Positions 23,155 to 31,782 of a stretch of DNA of 64,000 nt are shown in pieces; position 1 is the first letter of the stretch; every line of letters begins with the position of its first letter. A program made the translations under genes and the position numbers. Origin of the DNA: Flavobacterium tistrianum (GTDB taxonomy: Bacteria > Bacteroidota > Bacteroidia > Flavobacteriales > Flavobacteriaceae); assembly GCF_003254545.1 (NCBI RefSeq), contig NZ_QJRH01000071.1, forward strand, positions 366,992-430,991, written 5' to 3'. Below the pieces are notes generated by a model, which was not told the origin of the DNA, ran no database searches, and was given only the letters and a program-made list of their open reading frames with translations.

Positions 23155-23829
23155 ATGAATGTTTTAATTGTTGAGGATAATAAAGAGCTTGCTGTAGAAG
23201 TTTATGACTTTTTGTGTAACGCAGGTTATATCTGTAAAATTGCAAATAACTGTGCCGATGCTTTGGAAGAATTTGGAAGCAATGATTATGATGCTATGCT
23301 GTTGGATCTTGGTTTGCCTGATGGAGATGGTTTTGAGGTTTTGCAGGCCATTCGAAAAACAAAATCAAAGATTGCTGTAATTGTGCTTACAGCGCGCGGA
23401 GAATTGGACGATAGAATTAACGGGCTTCATCTTGGAGCTGATGATTATCTCACAAAACCTTTTGCTTTGACAGAATTGGCGGCGAGATTGTTTGCTGTAA
23501 TTCGTAGAATTCATGGTTTTACTTTAAACAATTTAAGTATTCATGGTTTTTTATTGCAACTTCAAGATTATAAAGTGAGCTTTGATGAAATCCCCTTAAG
23601 CCTCACTAAAAAAGAATTTGATATTTTTCAGTATTTAGTTCTCAACAAAAATCGTGTTATCACTAGACTGCAATTGACTGAGCATATTTGGGGCGATATC
23701 CTGGAAGTCAATTCAGATTCTAACTTTATAGATGTTCATGTTCGAAATCTTCGAAAAAAATTAGACAAACATACTTCGATAGATTGGTTTGAAACTGTTC
23801 GAAATGTGGGTTATCGTATAAACGAATAA
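23155..23829 (+). CDS. OmpR/PhoB-family response regulator
   Basis: This 224-residue regulator has a receiver domain (MNVLIVEDNKELA, phospho-acceptor Asp in MLLDLGLPDGDG, switch TAR, Lys in LTKPF). It is followed by a winged-helix DNA-binding domain (SLTKKEFDIFQYLVLNKNRVITRLQLTEHIWG ... IDVHVRNLRKKLDKH ... VRNVGYRINE). I use the ATG at 23155 because the receiver begins there; a TTG at 23134 is unlikely. It is paired with the histidine kinase starting 11 bp downstream. PhoB-class regulators bind 11-bp-period direct repeats, exactly what lies before both flanking peptide loci, so these are likely targets. Confidence 0.95.
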   Translation: MNVLIVEDNKELAVEVYDFLCNAGYICKIANNCADALEEFGSNDYDAMLLDLGLPDGDGFEVLQAIRKTKSKIAVIVLTARGELDDRINGLHLGADDYLTKPFALTELAARLFAVIRRIHGFTLNNLSIHGFLLQLQDYKVSFDEIPLSLTKKEFDIFQYLVLNKNRVITRLQLTEHIWGDILEVNSDSNFIDVHVRNLRKKLDKHTSIDWFETVRNVGYRINE

Positions 23830-23840
23830 ATTCATTTCTT

Positions 23841-25169
23841 GTGAAAATAAAACATCAATTAGCTATTTTTAATGCCATGACCAGATTGCTGGTCATTTTG
23901 GTTTTATGGTTGATGCTTCCTATTTTGGTAGAAAATGTGGTATATCATCATATTAATAATACACTGCTTGAGAAAAAGAAGAAATTTATTGAGCACCTGA
24001 ATAGAGAAGAAATTAATGATTTTATCGAAAACCCAGACGATTCGACCGATACTTTTTCTGAGTTTTCAACGCTTCATAGTGAGTTTTTGGTGCTGTCTAG
24101 AGTTTCTATAAAACCACATCAGAAAAAAACAACATTTAGCAATGAATATCGAAAAATAGAAGGGGAAGAAAGCGAGTATCGAATCCTGCAGCATCATTTT
24201 ACGTATGATGGCGAAGATTATCAGCTTGAAATAGGAAGCAGTTTGAGCGAGGTTAACGATTTGACTTTTGTCATAAAGCTTTTTATTATAATCGTTTTTG
24301 TGATAATTCTCCTGATTACTTTTTTGGCAGACACTTTTTATATTGAATACCTCCTAAAACCATTTTATAAAATTATTGATACCAAAATTAGACGTGTAAA
24401 CGAACCAGAAACATTTGATCACACTCCGATAAAAGCAACTTCAAGAGACTTTAGGGAATTGGACTTTGTTTTGAACCAAATGATGGATCGAATTAGTGAA
24501 GTTTTTAAAAAGGAAAAACAGTTTATCTCCAATGTTTCACATGAACTTCTTACGCCGATTGCACTGCTCAAAAACAAACTCGAAAATTTATTGCAGAATC
24601 AGTCTTTAGATGATAATGCTGTTGATAAAATTGCAGGCTCTCTAAAAACGCTAGATATGCTAAAAAAAATCATCAATAATTTATTGCTGATTTCTAGAAT
24701 AGATAATAATCAATATGAATTGAATGAGGAGATTAATCTTCGAGAAATTGTTTCTGATCTGCAAGAAGACCTTCAAGATCGAATTGAGGATAAAGATATT
24801 CAGTTTATGAACGAAATAGAAAGTGATTTTGTTTTTGTAGGAAATAAAACCTTAGTTCATATTCTTATTTATAATCTTGTAACTAATGCCATTAAATACA
24901 ATAAACCTAAAGGAGGCATAATTATAGAAGATGGTTTTGCCGATGAACACTATTTTATTTCGGTAAAAGATTCAGGAATAGGAATGGACGAATCGCAGTT
25001 GGAGAAAATATTCAGTCGTTTTGCTAGAATCAGTTCAGATCAGGAAGGGCAGGGGTTAGGACTTGCAATTGCGCAGAGCATTGCTTCTTTTCATCATATT
25101 CAAATCAAGGTAAAATCAATTTTAAATCAAGGAACTACATTTACTTTATTGTTTGAAAAAGCTAATTAA
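23841..25169 (+). CDS. Sensor histidine kinase
   Basis: The 442-residue kinase starts at GTG. Two membrane segments (about 14-35 and 144-166) frame a periplasmic sensor of roughly 105 acidic residues. The dimerisation domain has NVSHELLTP with phospho-His234; the usual SHELRTP arginine is replaced by leucine. The ATPase domain has N-box NLVTNAIKYNKPKG, G1 KDSGIGMD, F-box FSRFAR and G2 GQGLGLAIAQSI. The sensor domain is small and very acidic (for example FIENPDDSTDTFSEF), which could recognise cations or basic peptides such as the neighbouring Lys-rich proteins. That is speculative. Confidence 0.95.
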   Translation: MKIKHQLAIFNAMTRLLVILVLWLMLPILVENVVYHHINNTLLEKKKKFIEHLNREEINDFIENPDDSTDTFSEFSTLHSEFLVLSRVSIKPHQKKTTFSNEYRKIEGEESEYRILQHHFTYDGEDYQLEIGSSLSEVNDLTFVIKLFIIIVFVIILLITFLADTFYIEYLLKPFYKIIDTKIRRVNEPETFDHTPIKATSRDFRELDFVLNQMMDRISEVFKKEKQFISNVSHELLTPIALLKNKLENLLQNQSLDDNAVDKIAGSLKTLDMLKKIINNLLLISRIDNNQYELNEEINLREIVSDLQEDLQDRIEDKDIQFMNEIESDFVFVGNKTLVHILIYNLVTNAIKYNKPKGGIIIEDGFADEHYFISVKDSGIGMDESQLEKIFSRFARISSDQEGQGLGLAIAQSIASFHHIQIKVKSILNQGTTFTLLFEKAN

Positions 25170-25195
25170 AAGTTAAAATTTCTTGTAGGACTTTA

Positions 25196-25231
25196 TCTTC
25201 ATTTCATCTTCATTTTACGATTCTATCTTTG
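25196..25231 (+). promoter_or_regulatory. Direct-repeat operator and promoter of the third lysine-rich peptide gene
   Basis: TCTTCAT at 25196-25202 and again at 25207-25213 (11-bp period). After a 10-bp gap comes TATCTTTG (25224-25231), a -7 box. Element order and all spacings equal those at 22467-22502, and both also share TTACGA directly after the second repeat (ATGTTACGA against ATTTTACGA). Confidence 0.7.
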
Positions 25232-25273
25232 ACTCGTAAATAATAAATTAACAATCAATAAAAATTTAGAATC

Positions 25274-25456
25274 ATGAAAAAATTAGCAATTTTAGCAGTA
25301 GCAGTTTTAGGAACATTTGCAATCGCAAACGCGCAAACAACTCCAGCACAAACAAAAGAAGTGAAAACTGAAAAACACGATAAAAAAGCAAACAAAAAAG
25401 CTAAAGGAGACAAAAAAGCAGAAGCTCCAAAAACAGAAGCTCCAAAAGCAAAATAA
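25274..25456 (+). CDS. Lysine-rich secreted mini-protein C
   Basis: The 60-residue protein has signal peptide MKKLAILAVAVLGTFAIANA followed by QTTPAQTKEVKTEKHDKKAN and a Lys/Ala/Glu/Pro tail (KKAKGDKKAEAPKTEAPKAK). It is a clear paralogue of mini-proteins A and B on the other side of the two-component genes, and has the same operator-like promoter. No fold, no cysteines, high charge. A terminator follows at 25508-25533. Function is unknown. Confidence 0.8.
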   Translation: MKKLAILAVAVLGTFAIANAQTTPAQTKEVKTEKHDKKANKKAKGDKKAEAPKTEAPKAK

Positions 25457-25507
25457 TATAAGATTTTAAGTCTTAAGATTAAATAGTTTTAAAGGTTGGT
25501 AGGTTAG

Positions 25508-25538
25508 AAGCTGAGAGAGTCATCTTTCAGCTTTTTGG
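25508..25538 (+). terminator. Terminator after lysine-rich mini-protein C
   Basis: AAGCTGAGAG pairs with CTTTCAGCTT (one mismatch), followed by a T-run. It resembles the AAGCTGAT/ATCAGCTT terminator after the A-B peptide pair. Confidence 0.75.
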
Positions 25539-25617
25539 TTTTACAGCGTTAAATTTTTTATAATAAAAAGAAATAGAATTCTCATTCTTTGTTACTTTGT
25601 TTAAAACTATAAATTAA

Positions 25618-26853
25618 ATGATCTTTCGTTTTATAATTCTATGTGCTCTTTTATTATTTATTGAGTTCTATTCATATCAGGCTTTTCGAACTTTAATCAA
25701 AACACGTTGGGTTTTGATTAGCTATCAAGTTATAAGTTTACTTGTCTTAGTCTTCATCATTTATTCTTTTTCGCAAGTAGACCGCTCTGTTGGTCAGACT
25801 AGACAATTTGTGTTTACAACAGGTTTGATGCTGACAGTGTATGTGCCTAAAATTGTGCTTACACTAATAATGTTCAGTGAAGATATTTTTAGAATCGGAG
25901 CCAGTATCGTAAATTATTTTATTTACAATACTCCACGAAAAGAAATGATGCCTGATCGCAGAAAGTTTGTGAGTCAGATTGCATTAGGTCTTGCAGCAAT
26001 TCCTTTTCTTTCTATTATTTACGGAATTTTTGAAGGGAAATATAATTTCAAAGTAATCAAACAAACCATATTTTTTCCAGATCTTCCAGATGCTTTTGAT
26101 GGGTTTAAAATCACACAGATTTCTGATGTTCATAGCGGAAGTTTTGATAATCCAGAAAAAATAAATTACGCTATTGATCTGATCAACGCGCAAGAATCAG
26201 ACTTGATTTTGTTTACGGGTGATATTGTAAATACACATGCTAAAGAAATGCATCCTTGGCTGGAAACTTTTAGTCGTATTAAAGATTATAAATATGGGAA
26301 GTTTGCAGTTTTAGGAAATCACGATTACGGCGAATATGTGACTTGGCCTTCTGAAAAAGAAAAAGACGAAAACTTTAAGGCTATTAAAAATTTGTATGGT
26401 CAAATTGGCTTTAAATTAATGCTGAACGAACATACTTATATTCAAAAAGGCGATGATAAAATTGCTCTTATTGGTGTAGAAAACTGGGGAGTGAATTTTA
26501 AGAAAGCTGGTGATTTAAACAAAGCTTCTGAAAATGTGCATCAGGATGATTTTAAAATTCTAATGAGTCACGACCCGAGCCATTGGGATGCCGAAATTAA
26601 AGATCACCCAAAGAATTTTCATTTGACATTTGCAGGTCACACACATGGTATGCAGTTCGGAATTGAAATTCCGGGTTATTTTAAATGGAGTCTAGCACAA
26701 TACATTTACAAACAATGGGCTGGATTGTACGAAAACGTCGGAAGATACGTTTATGTTAACCGCGGATTTGGTTTTCATGCTTATCCAGGACGAGTTGGAA
26801 TTATGCCAGAAATAACAGTAATTGAACTAAAAAAAGGCCGTAATGTCGGTTAA
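25618..26853 (+). CDS. Membrane-anchored metallophosphoesterase
   Basis: The 411-residue protein has three N-terminal membrane segments and a fourth at about residues 118-140 (RRKFVSQIALGLAAIPFLSIIYG). A calcineurin-type phosphoesterase domain follows. The metal-binding motifs are all present: QISDVHSG, FTGDIV, VLGNHDYG, ILMSHDP and FAGHTHGMQFG. The layout resembles YkuE/YaeI-type phosphodiesterases, some of which act on UDP-diacylglucosamine or lipid-linked substrates at the membrane. The actual substrate cannot be told. The gene appears monocistronic. Confidence 0.9.
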   Translation: MIFRFIILCALLLFIEFYSYQAFRTLIKTRWVLISYQVISLLVLVFIIYSFSQVDRSVGQTRQFVFTTGLMLTVYVPKIVLTLIMFSEDIFRIGASIVNYFIYNTPRKEMMPDRRKFVSQIALGLAAIPFLSIIYGIFEGKYNFKVIKQTIFFPDLPDAFDGFKITQISDVHSGSFDNPEKINYAIDLINAQESDLILFTGDIVNTHAKEMHPWLETFSRIKDYKYGKFAVLGNHDYGEYVTWPSEKEKDENFKAIKNLYGQIGFKLMLNEHTYIQKGDDKIALIGVENWGVNFKKAGDLNKASENVHQDDFKILMSHDPSHWDAEIKDHPKNFHLTFAGHTHGMQFGIEIPGYFKWSLAQYIYKQWAGLYENVGRYVYVNRGFGFHAYPGRVGIMPEITVIELKKGRNVG

Positions 26854-26867
26854 TTCGTTAAAAATGC

Positions 26868-26875
26868 TACATTTG
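26868..26875 (+). promoter_or_regulatory. Candidate -7 box before the thioredoxin-like gene
   Basis: TACATTTG fits TAnnTTTG and lies 50 bp before the start codon. No matching TTG is seen at 17-23 bp. Confidence 0.4.
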
Positions 26876-26925
26876 TATAATATTTATTTCTTTTAAGAGA
26901 TTTAAAAAACTTAATTTTTGGTTTT

Positions 26926-27228
26926 ATGTCAAAATTTGGAGAACTAATAAATGCCCAAGTTCCAGTGTTAATTGATTTTTACACAGATTGGAATGAATCT
27001 TCAGTTTCTATGCATCCTGTTATTAAGGACGTAGCTGCTGCGCTTGGCGATAAAGCCAAAGTAATCAAAATTGATGTAGATAAAAATCAGGAACTAGCAG
27101 AAGCACTTCGTATAAAAGGACTTCCAACTTTAATGATTTACAAAGAAGGGCAAATGATCTGGAGGCAATCTGGAGAGCTTGATGCCAATACTATAATCGG
27201 AATTGTTCAGGAACAATTTAACGTCTAA
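26926..27228 (+). CDS. Thioredoxin-fold protein lacking the CxxC active site
   Basis: The 100-residue protein aligns along its whole length with thioredoxin: VPVLIDFYTDW, KVIKIDVDKNQELAEALRIKGLPTLMIYKEGQMIWRQSGEL, with the cis-proline of GLPT conserved. The active-site WCGPC is replaced by WNESS, so both redox cysteines are missing and no other Cys is present. It cannot act as a disulfide reductase. A scaffold, binding or polymerase-accessory role is possible. The fold is otherwise intact and the gene is not decayed. No signal peptide. Confidence 0.88.
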   Translation: MSKFGELINAQVPVLIDFYTDWNESSVSMHPVIKDVAAALGDKAKVIKIDVDKNQELAEALRIKGLPTLMIYKEGQMIWRQSGELDANTIIGIVQEQFNV

Positions 27229-27253
27229 ATAACTTCTCTTTTGTTGATGTTAT

Positions 27254-27895
27254 TTAGTGAATAATGTCAAACTTATATCCGTTTTCTTTTAAAAAATGAA
27301 GTGTTCGAGGCAAAGCAAATCTTAAATTTGGCGAAGCTTTAATACTGTCATGGAAAACAATTACGCTACCAGATTTTACATTTTTGGTAACATTTTCAAG
27401 ACACTTTTCTGGAGTAATGCTTTGATCGAAATCGGCGCTTAAAACATCCCACATTACTATTTTATAGCCTAAACTTCTAAGAATTTTAGATTGCGCTTTT
27501 TTGATTTTTCCATAAGGAGGGCGAAACAATAAGCGGTGAGGAGCTTTTTCTTGCTCATCTAAAACAGCAGCACAGTTTTTTACATTTTCAATATATTCAT
27601 TAGTATGGATTTTCCATCCATTCACATGATTCATGGTGTGGTTGCCAATTGAATGTCCGTCGGTAATTAACTTTTCAAACAAAGCCAAGTTGGCTTTAAT
27701 ATTTTTTCCGATGCAGAAAAAAGTAGCTTTTGCATCAAATTTTTTTAATTCAGATAAAACCCAATCCGTAATTTCTGGAGTTGGGCCATCATCAAAAGTC
27801 AGGTATATTTTCTTTTCGTTGTTAGGAATGTCCCAGCAATATTTAGAAAACACCTTTTTTATAAATGCGTTAGTTTTTACCCAATAGAAGCTCAT
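27254..27895 (-). CDS. Polysaccharide deacetylase (NodB domain)
   Basis: The 213-residue carbohydrate esterase family 4 protein carries motif 1 YLTFDDGPTPE (catalytic base and metal Asp), motif 2 HSIGNHTMNH (zinc His pair), motif 3 LFRPPYGKIKK, motif 4 MWDVLSADFDQS and motif 5 VIVFHDS. It probably deacetylates an N-acetylated glycan such as peptidoglycan or a surface polysaccharide. No signal peptide is obvious: the N-terminus SFYWVKTNAFIKKVFSKYCW is not strongly hydrophobic. It is convergent with the thioredoxin-like gene. Confidence 0.92.
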   Translation of the reverse strand: MSFYWVKTNAFIKKVFSKYCWDIPNNEKKIYLTFDDGPTPEITDWVLSELKKFDAKATFFCIGKNIKANLALFEKLITDGHSIGNHTMNHVNGWKIHTNEYIENVKNCAAVLDEQEKAPHRLLFRPPYGKIKKAQSKILRSLGYKIVMWDVLSADFDQSITPEKCLENVTKNVKSGSVIVFHDSIKASPNLRFALPRTLHFLKENGYKFDIIH

Positions 27896-27930
27896 TTTGA
27901 ATTAAAATTGTATTAGTATGTATAAAATTA

Positions 27931-27969
27931 AAAAATGCAGCGCTATTTATCAAACAGCGCTGCATTTTT
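27931..27969 (-). terminator. Terminator after the DUF2723 gene
   Basis: AAAAATGCAGCGCT and AGCGCTGCATTTTT form a 14-bp stem with a T-run in both directions. It lies 28 bp past the DUF2723 stop and before the deacetylase gene. Confidence 0.9.
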
Positions 27970-27996
27970 TTAATAAGTAAGATTTTCGTATATTAT

Positions 27997-30900
27997 TTAT
28001 TCTTTTTCACGTCCAAAACGCTCAAAAACATTCACGTAAGTATTAAATGTTGTTTTGTGCTGGTTGTAAAAAGCAGTGTCTTTATTATCGTCCATTACAT
28101 GCAGCAAACTTCTGTAACGCTCAATATCTGTAATAATGTCTACAGCCAAATCAGTTTGGTCAGAAGGAGTCAATGTACTATAATAGTTTAAGTTCTCTTT
28201 ATATTTCTGAACCAATTTGTTTAAAAGATCTTGCGCTTTGGCTTTTTCGCCAACTTTATAGTAGCCATCAGTAAAAGCCTCAACCAATGAATAATAACCA
28301 TATTGGTCTAAAGGCATTTTGGTCATTGCTAAATTGATTACATTTTTAGCCTTGTCAATTTTACCTTCAGCAATAAGCTGGTTCATTAATCTTGAAAGAT
28401 TAGTGCGGTAGGTAATACTATTTCTTCTAGTTTCAGGGTCATGATAAATGTTTCCATTGCTATTGCCCCAATCCCATTTCATTACAATATCGTACATTTT
28501 ATCTGCATCAATTTGTCCCATATCTAATGGTCCGCCATCTTTAGAAGGAGTATTTTTTATTGGAACCAATTTATACACCATTCCGTCCAATTGCAGATAA
28601 TCTTTTAACCATAAATAGTCTTCGTCATCAAAAGCTCCGCCGCTAAAGTAAATAGGTCTCTTCCAGTTGTTATTTGCTAAGATATCAAGCATCATTAAAC
28701 GATTTTTGTATAATGCGCTTCCTTTGATGTCAATATCTAAGTAAGGAACAATAGAATCGTAATACTTAGGGTTCACTACTTTATTTTGGATAATAGTGTT
28801 TTTGTCTACATTTACTCTAATCTTGTTTGTTGGGTAAAAATGGATAGTTTGTCCATTTTGCAATCCAACAGTCGATTTAGGGTTTTTGATAAAATCGATA
28901 AAATCTTTAATATTCCAACGTGTATCAATCTTCTGAATATAAGCTGTGTAATCTAAATTATCCCCTACATATTGGCTATGTACAAAAGAAATAGGCAACG
29001 GATTTGATTCATAAGACTTCGCTTTCATTTGATCAATGTACCAGTCTGTCATGAATAAACTTGTGTTTACAATCTTGACATCGGTTCTAAAATGCTCAAT
29101 TTCCTGCGCATACCAAAGAGGGAAGGTGTCGTTATCTCCAATGGTAAATAAAATAGCATTTTTATCGCAAGAACTTAAATAAGCTTTTGCCATTGCAACT
29201 GCAGTATATCTTCCAGATCTATCGTGATCATCCCAGTTTTGAGAAGCCATTAAAACAGGCGCAGCCAACAAACTTCCGGCAATAATTACTGGTCCGGCAA
29301 TTTTTGGAGCCAAATATTTGTACAAACTTTCATAGAGTGAGTAAACACCAAACCCGATCCAGATGGCAAAGACATAGAAGGAACCTACAAGAGCATAATC
29401 TCTTTCGCGAGGCTCAAAAGGTCTTTCATTTAAATATATTTTTAGTGCAATTCCTGTAAATAAAAATAAAGCCAAAAGCACGTAGAAGCTCTTCAAGTCT
29501 TTATTTGCATGGTACATGATACCAATTAATCCTAAAATAAAAGGAAGGAAATAATAAGCATTACGACCTTTGTTGTTTAAAACATCTGTTGGCAGATTGT
29601 CTTGAGAACCTAAATGAACAGAATCCAAAGCTTTGATGCCGCTGATCCAGTTTCCGTCTAGATTATCGTATTTACCTTGCTGATCATTTTGTCGTCCAAC
29701 AAAATTCCACATCAAATATCTCCAGTACATATATCCAAATTGATATTCAAACATAAAACTGAAATTGTCTGCTGTTGTTGGTTTTTCAATAAGTAGATAT
29801 TCGCCGTAACTTCTTAAGAATTTTACGTAACCTTCATTGTCAATTTGTTTTTGAGCGTAAGCTTTTCTAAACTCAGAAACTGTTTTTTCAACTTCGTTAC
29901 GTAATTGAGCTGTAGCTTTATTGTATTCATCTTCACTTAATTGGCTAGCGTCGATTCCGTATTTTGCCAAATCTTCATCATAATTATAATTAGGATTGAT
30001 TCGGAATTTTGGAGGATTTGTAAAGTTGATATAGTTTTGAATGTGACCCGTTTCTGTACTCCACATTCTTGGCAGAATTGCTTTCTGGTTGTCATCAGAA
30101 TTTTGTTCTGCATTTTTATAATTATTGGTAATAATATATTTACCTGTTTTGTAGTCTCTTTCGTAGTTTGGTTTTTTGTCTAAATAAGGCGTTTTAGCAT
30201 CAAGACCAGCAAAAAGTTCAGTGTATTGAGGCCCATAAAACAGAGGATTCACTCCGTATTGCTCACGATTATAATAAGCTAAAACCTCAGTAGCATCTGA
30301 TGGTTTGTTTTCGTTGATAACTGTATTAGCGTTTGCACGAACAGGAAGCATTAGCCAAGTTGAGAAACCAATCAGGATGAATAAGATACACAATATAATA
30401 GTGTTGTAGAATATTAAGCCTTTTTGTCTAGTGTATTTTAATCCAAAATAGAAAAAGGCAACAAATAATAATGCTACAAAGATAGTTCCTGAGTTGAAAG
30501 GAAGTCCCATGCTGTTTACCATGAAAATCTCGGTTTTTCCGAAAAATGCCATAGTTAATGGAAGCAATAATTTGAAAATGAATAATAAAATTCCAATAAC
30601 AACTACATTGGCAATAAGAAAGTTTTTGATAGTAACTTTTTCGTAGTGTTTAAAGTAGTATAAGAATCCAATAGAAGGAATAGTCAAAAGAGCCATAAAG
30701 TGAACTCCAAACGAAAGACCTATAACCAATGAAATAATTAAAAGCCATTTATTTCCTTTTGGTTTATCCATGTCTTGTTCCCAACGTAAACCAAGCCAGA
30801 AAAGCAATGCAATTAATAAAGAAGCCATTGCATAAACTTCGGCTTCTACTGCGTTAAACCAAAAACTATCAGAAAATGTATAAGCCAAAGCGCCTACAAA

Positions 30901-31275
30901 AGAGCTTCCTAAAATTACAATCGAATTGTTTTGGTCGATCTCGGCAAAACGACCTACGATCTTTTTCAAAATCATAGATGATGACCAGAACATAAATAAT
31001 ATGGTAAATGCGCTAGAGAAAACAGACATCATGTTAACCATTAGAGCCACATGCTGAGCATCTATTGCAAACATGGCAAAAAATGCACCCATCATCTGGA
31101 AAAGTGGAGCTCCCGGTGGGTGACCAACTTCAAGTTTGGCTGCGGTAGCAATATATTCTCCGCAATCCCAAAAGCTCATTGTAGGTTCAACTGTTAATGT
31201 ATAAGTTATTAAAGCGATTGCAAATGCAAACCAACCAATAATTGTATTCCATTTATTGAAATTGAATTGTGCCAT
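27997..31275 (-). CDS. DUF2723 multi-pass membrane protein (GT-C-like)
   Basis: The 1092-residue protein has a hydrophobic N-terminal third with about eight segments and more near residues 570-680. The opening TVEPTMSFWDCGEYIATAAKL, with an acidic pair in the first extracytoplasmic loop, and VGHPPGAPLFQM are hallmarks of DUF2723, which resembles GT-C protein O-mannosyltransferases (also called GT family 117). A large soluble C-terminal region (about 700-1092) includes LFTIGDNDTFPLWYAQE and helical TPR-like repeats at the end. The likely role is glycan transfer onto exported proteins or lipids in the periplasm. Substrate unknown. Single gene with its own terminator. Confidence 0.88.
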   Translation of the reverse strand: MAQFNFNKWNTIIGWFAFAIALITYTLTVEPTMSFWDCGEYIATAAKLEVGHPPGAPLFQMMGAFFAMFAIDAQHVALMVNMMSVFSSAFTILFMFWSSSMILKKIVGRFAEIDQNNSIVILGSSFVGALAYTFSDSFWFNAVEAEVYAMASLLIALLFWLGLRWEQDMDKPKGNKWLLIISLVIGLSFGVHFMALLTIPSIGFLYYFKHYEKVTIKNFLIANVVVIGILLFIFKLLLPLTMAFFGKTEIFMVNSMGLPFNSGTIFVALLFVAFFYFGLKYTRQKGLIFYNTIILCILFILIGFSTWLMLPVRANANTVINENKPSDATEVLAYYNREQYGVNPLFYGPQYTELFAGLDAKTPYLDKKPNYERDYKTGKYIITNNYKNAEQNSDDNQKAILPRMWSTETGHIQNYINFTNPPKFRINPNYNYDEDLAKYGIDASQLSEDEYNKATAQLRNEVEKTVSEFRKAYAQKQIDNEGYVKFLRSYGEYLLIEKPTTADNFSFMFEYQFGYMYWRYLMWNFVGRQNDQQGKYDNLDGNWISGIKALDSVHLGSQDNLPTDVLNNKGRNAYYFLPFILGLIGIMYHANKDLKSFYVLLALFLFTGIALKIYLNERPFEPRERDYALVGSFYVFAIWIGFGVYSLYESLYKYLAPKIAGPVIIAGSLLAAPVLMASQNWDDHDRSGRYTAVAMAKAYLSSCDKNAILFTIGDNDTFPLWYAQEIEHFRTDVKIVNTSLFMTDWYIDQMKAKSYESNPLPISFVHSQYVGDNLDYTAYIQKIDTRWNIKDFIDFIKNPKSTVGLQNGQTIHFYPTNKIRVNVDKNTIIQNKVVNPKYYDSIVPYLDIDIKGSALYKNRLMMLDILANNNWKRPIYFSGGAFDDEDYLWLKDYLQLDGMVYKLVPIKNTPSKDGGPLDMGQIDADKMYDIVMKWDWGNSNGNIYHDPETRRNSITYRTNLSRLMNQLIAEGKIDKAKNVINLAMTKMPLDQYGYYSLVEAFTDGYYKVGEKAKAQDLLNKLVQKYKENLNYYSTLTPSDQTDLAVDIITDIERYRSLLHVMDDNKDTAFYNQHKTTFNTYVNVFERFGREKE

Positions 31276-31472
31276 ATTTAGGTGTTAAAAATTTGAATGT
31301 TTTTCTATCCTACAAAGAAAATGTTTTTTTATGTAAAGAAACGAGCATTAACAAAAAATTCTATAAAACTATAAGTTTAAAGTAACGTGTTGTTTCTGAG
31401 AAGTTTTCGAAGTGGAAGTAGATTTCAATGTGAAAAAAATCAAAAAAAATGATTTTTTTTTGCTCAAAAAGT

Positions 31473-31502
31473 TTGCACAAACTAAATAAAGACTTAAATT
31501 TG
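31473..31502 (+). promoter_or_regulatory. Promoter of the first tRNA-Gln gene
   Basis: TTG at 31473-31475, a 19-bp spacer, then TAAATTTG at 31495-31502. The mature tRNA starts 20 bp later. Confidence 0.8.
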
Positions 31503-31522
31503 CACTCGCTTTACAGCACTGC

Positions 31523-31593
31523 TGGTCTATGGTGTAATGGTAACACTACGGTTTTTGGTGCCGTCTTTCTAGGTTCGAGTCCTAGTAGACCAA
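31523..31593 (+). tRNA. tRNA-Gln (anticodon TTG), copy 1
   Basis: This 71-nt cloverleaf has acceptor stem TGGTCTA/TAGACCA and D-arm GTGTAATGGTAACAC. The anticodon arm is ACGGT-TTTTGGT-GCCGT with anticodon TTG, and the T-arm is TAGGTTCGAGTCCTA. CCA is not encoded. It has its own promoter and terminator. An identical copy follows 182 bp downstream. Confidence 0.97.
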
Positions 31594-31600
31594 CAGAAAA

Positions 31601-31630
31601 GTCTCTCAGAAATGAGAGACTTTTTTTTTT
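31601..31630 (+). terminator. Terminator of tRNA-Gln copy 1
   Basis: GTCTCTCA-GAAA-TGAGAGAC is a perfect 8-bp stem with a GAAA tetraloop, followed by ten T. Confidence 0.95.
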
Positions 31631-31654
31631 ATTTAAAAAAGTTTCAATTAAAAT

Positions 31655-31684
31655 TTGCATAAATTAAATAAAGTTTTAATTTTG
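31655..31684 (+). promoter_or_regulatory. Promoter of the second tRNA-Gln gene
   Basis: TTG at 31655-31657, a 19-bp spacer and TAATTTTG at 31677-31684, placed exactly as in copy 1. Confidence 0.8.
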
Positions 31685-31704
31685 CACCCGCTTAACCGCA
31701 CTGC

Positions 31705-31775
31705 TGGTCTATGGTGTAATGGTAACACTACGGTTTTTGGTGCCGTCTTTCTAGGTTCGAGTCCTAGTAGACCAA
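31705..31775 (+). tRNA. tRNA-Gln (anticodon TTG), copy 2
   Basis: Identical in sequence to the tRNA at 31523-31593. The 5' flank (TTGCACCCGCTTAACCGCAC) is a diverged copy of the first gene's flank, so promoter, tRNA and terminator were duplicated together in tandem. Confidence 0.97.
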
Positions 31776-31782
31776 CAGAAAA

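Noticed and set aside
31449..31667. Plus-strand 72-codon frame covering the first tRNA-Gln
   Set aside because: It runs through the tRNA, its promoter and terminator, and is therefore not a protein gene.
31523..31775. CRISPR-like array
   Set aside because: The two identical 71-bp units are tRNA genes with cloverleaf structure, not repeats with spacers. No CRISPR or cas genes are visible anywhere in the window.
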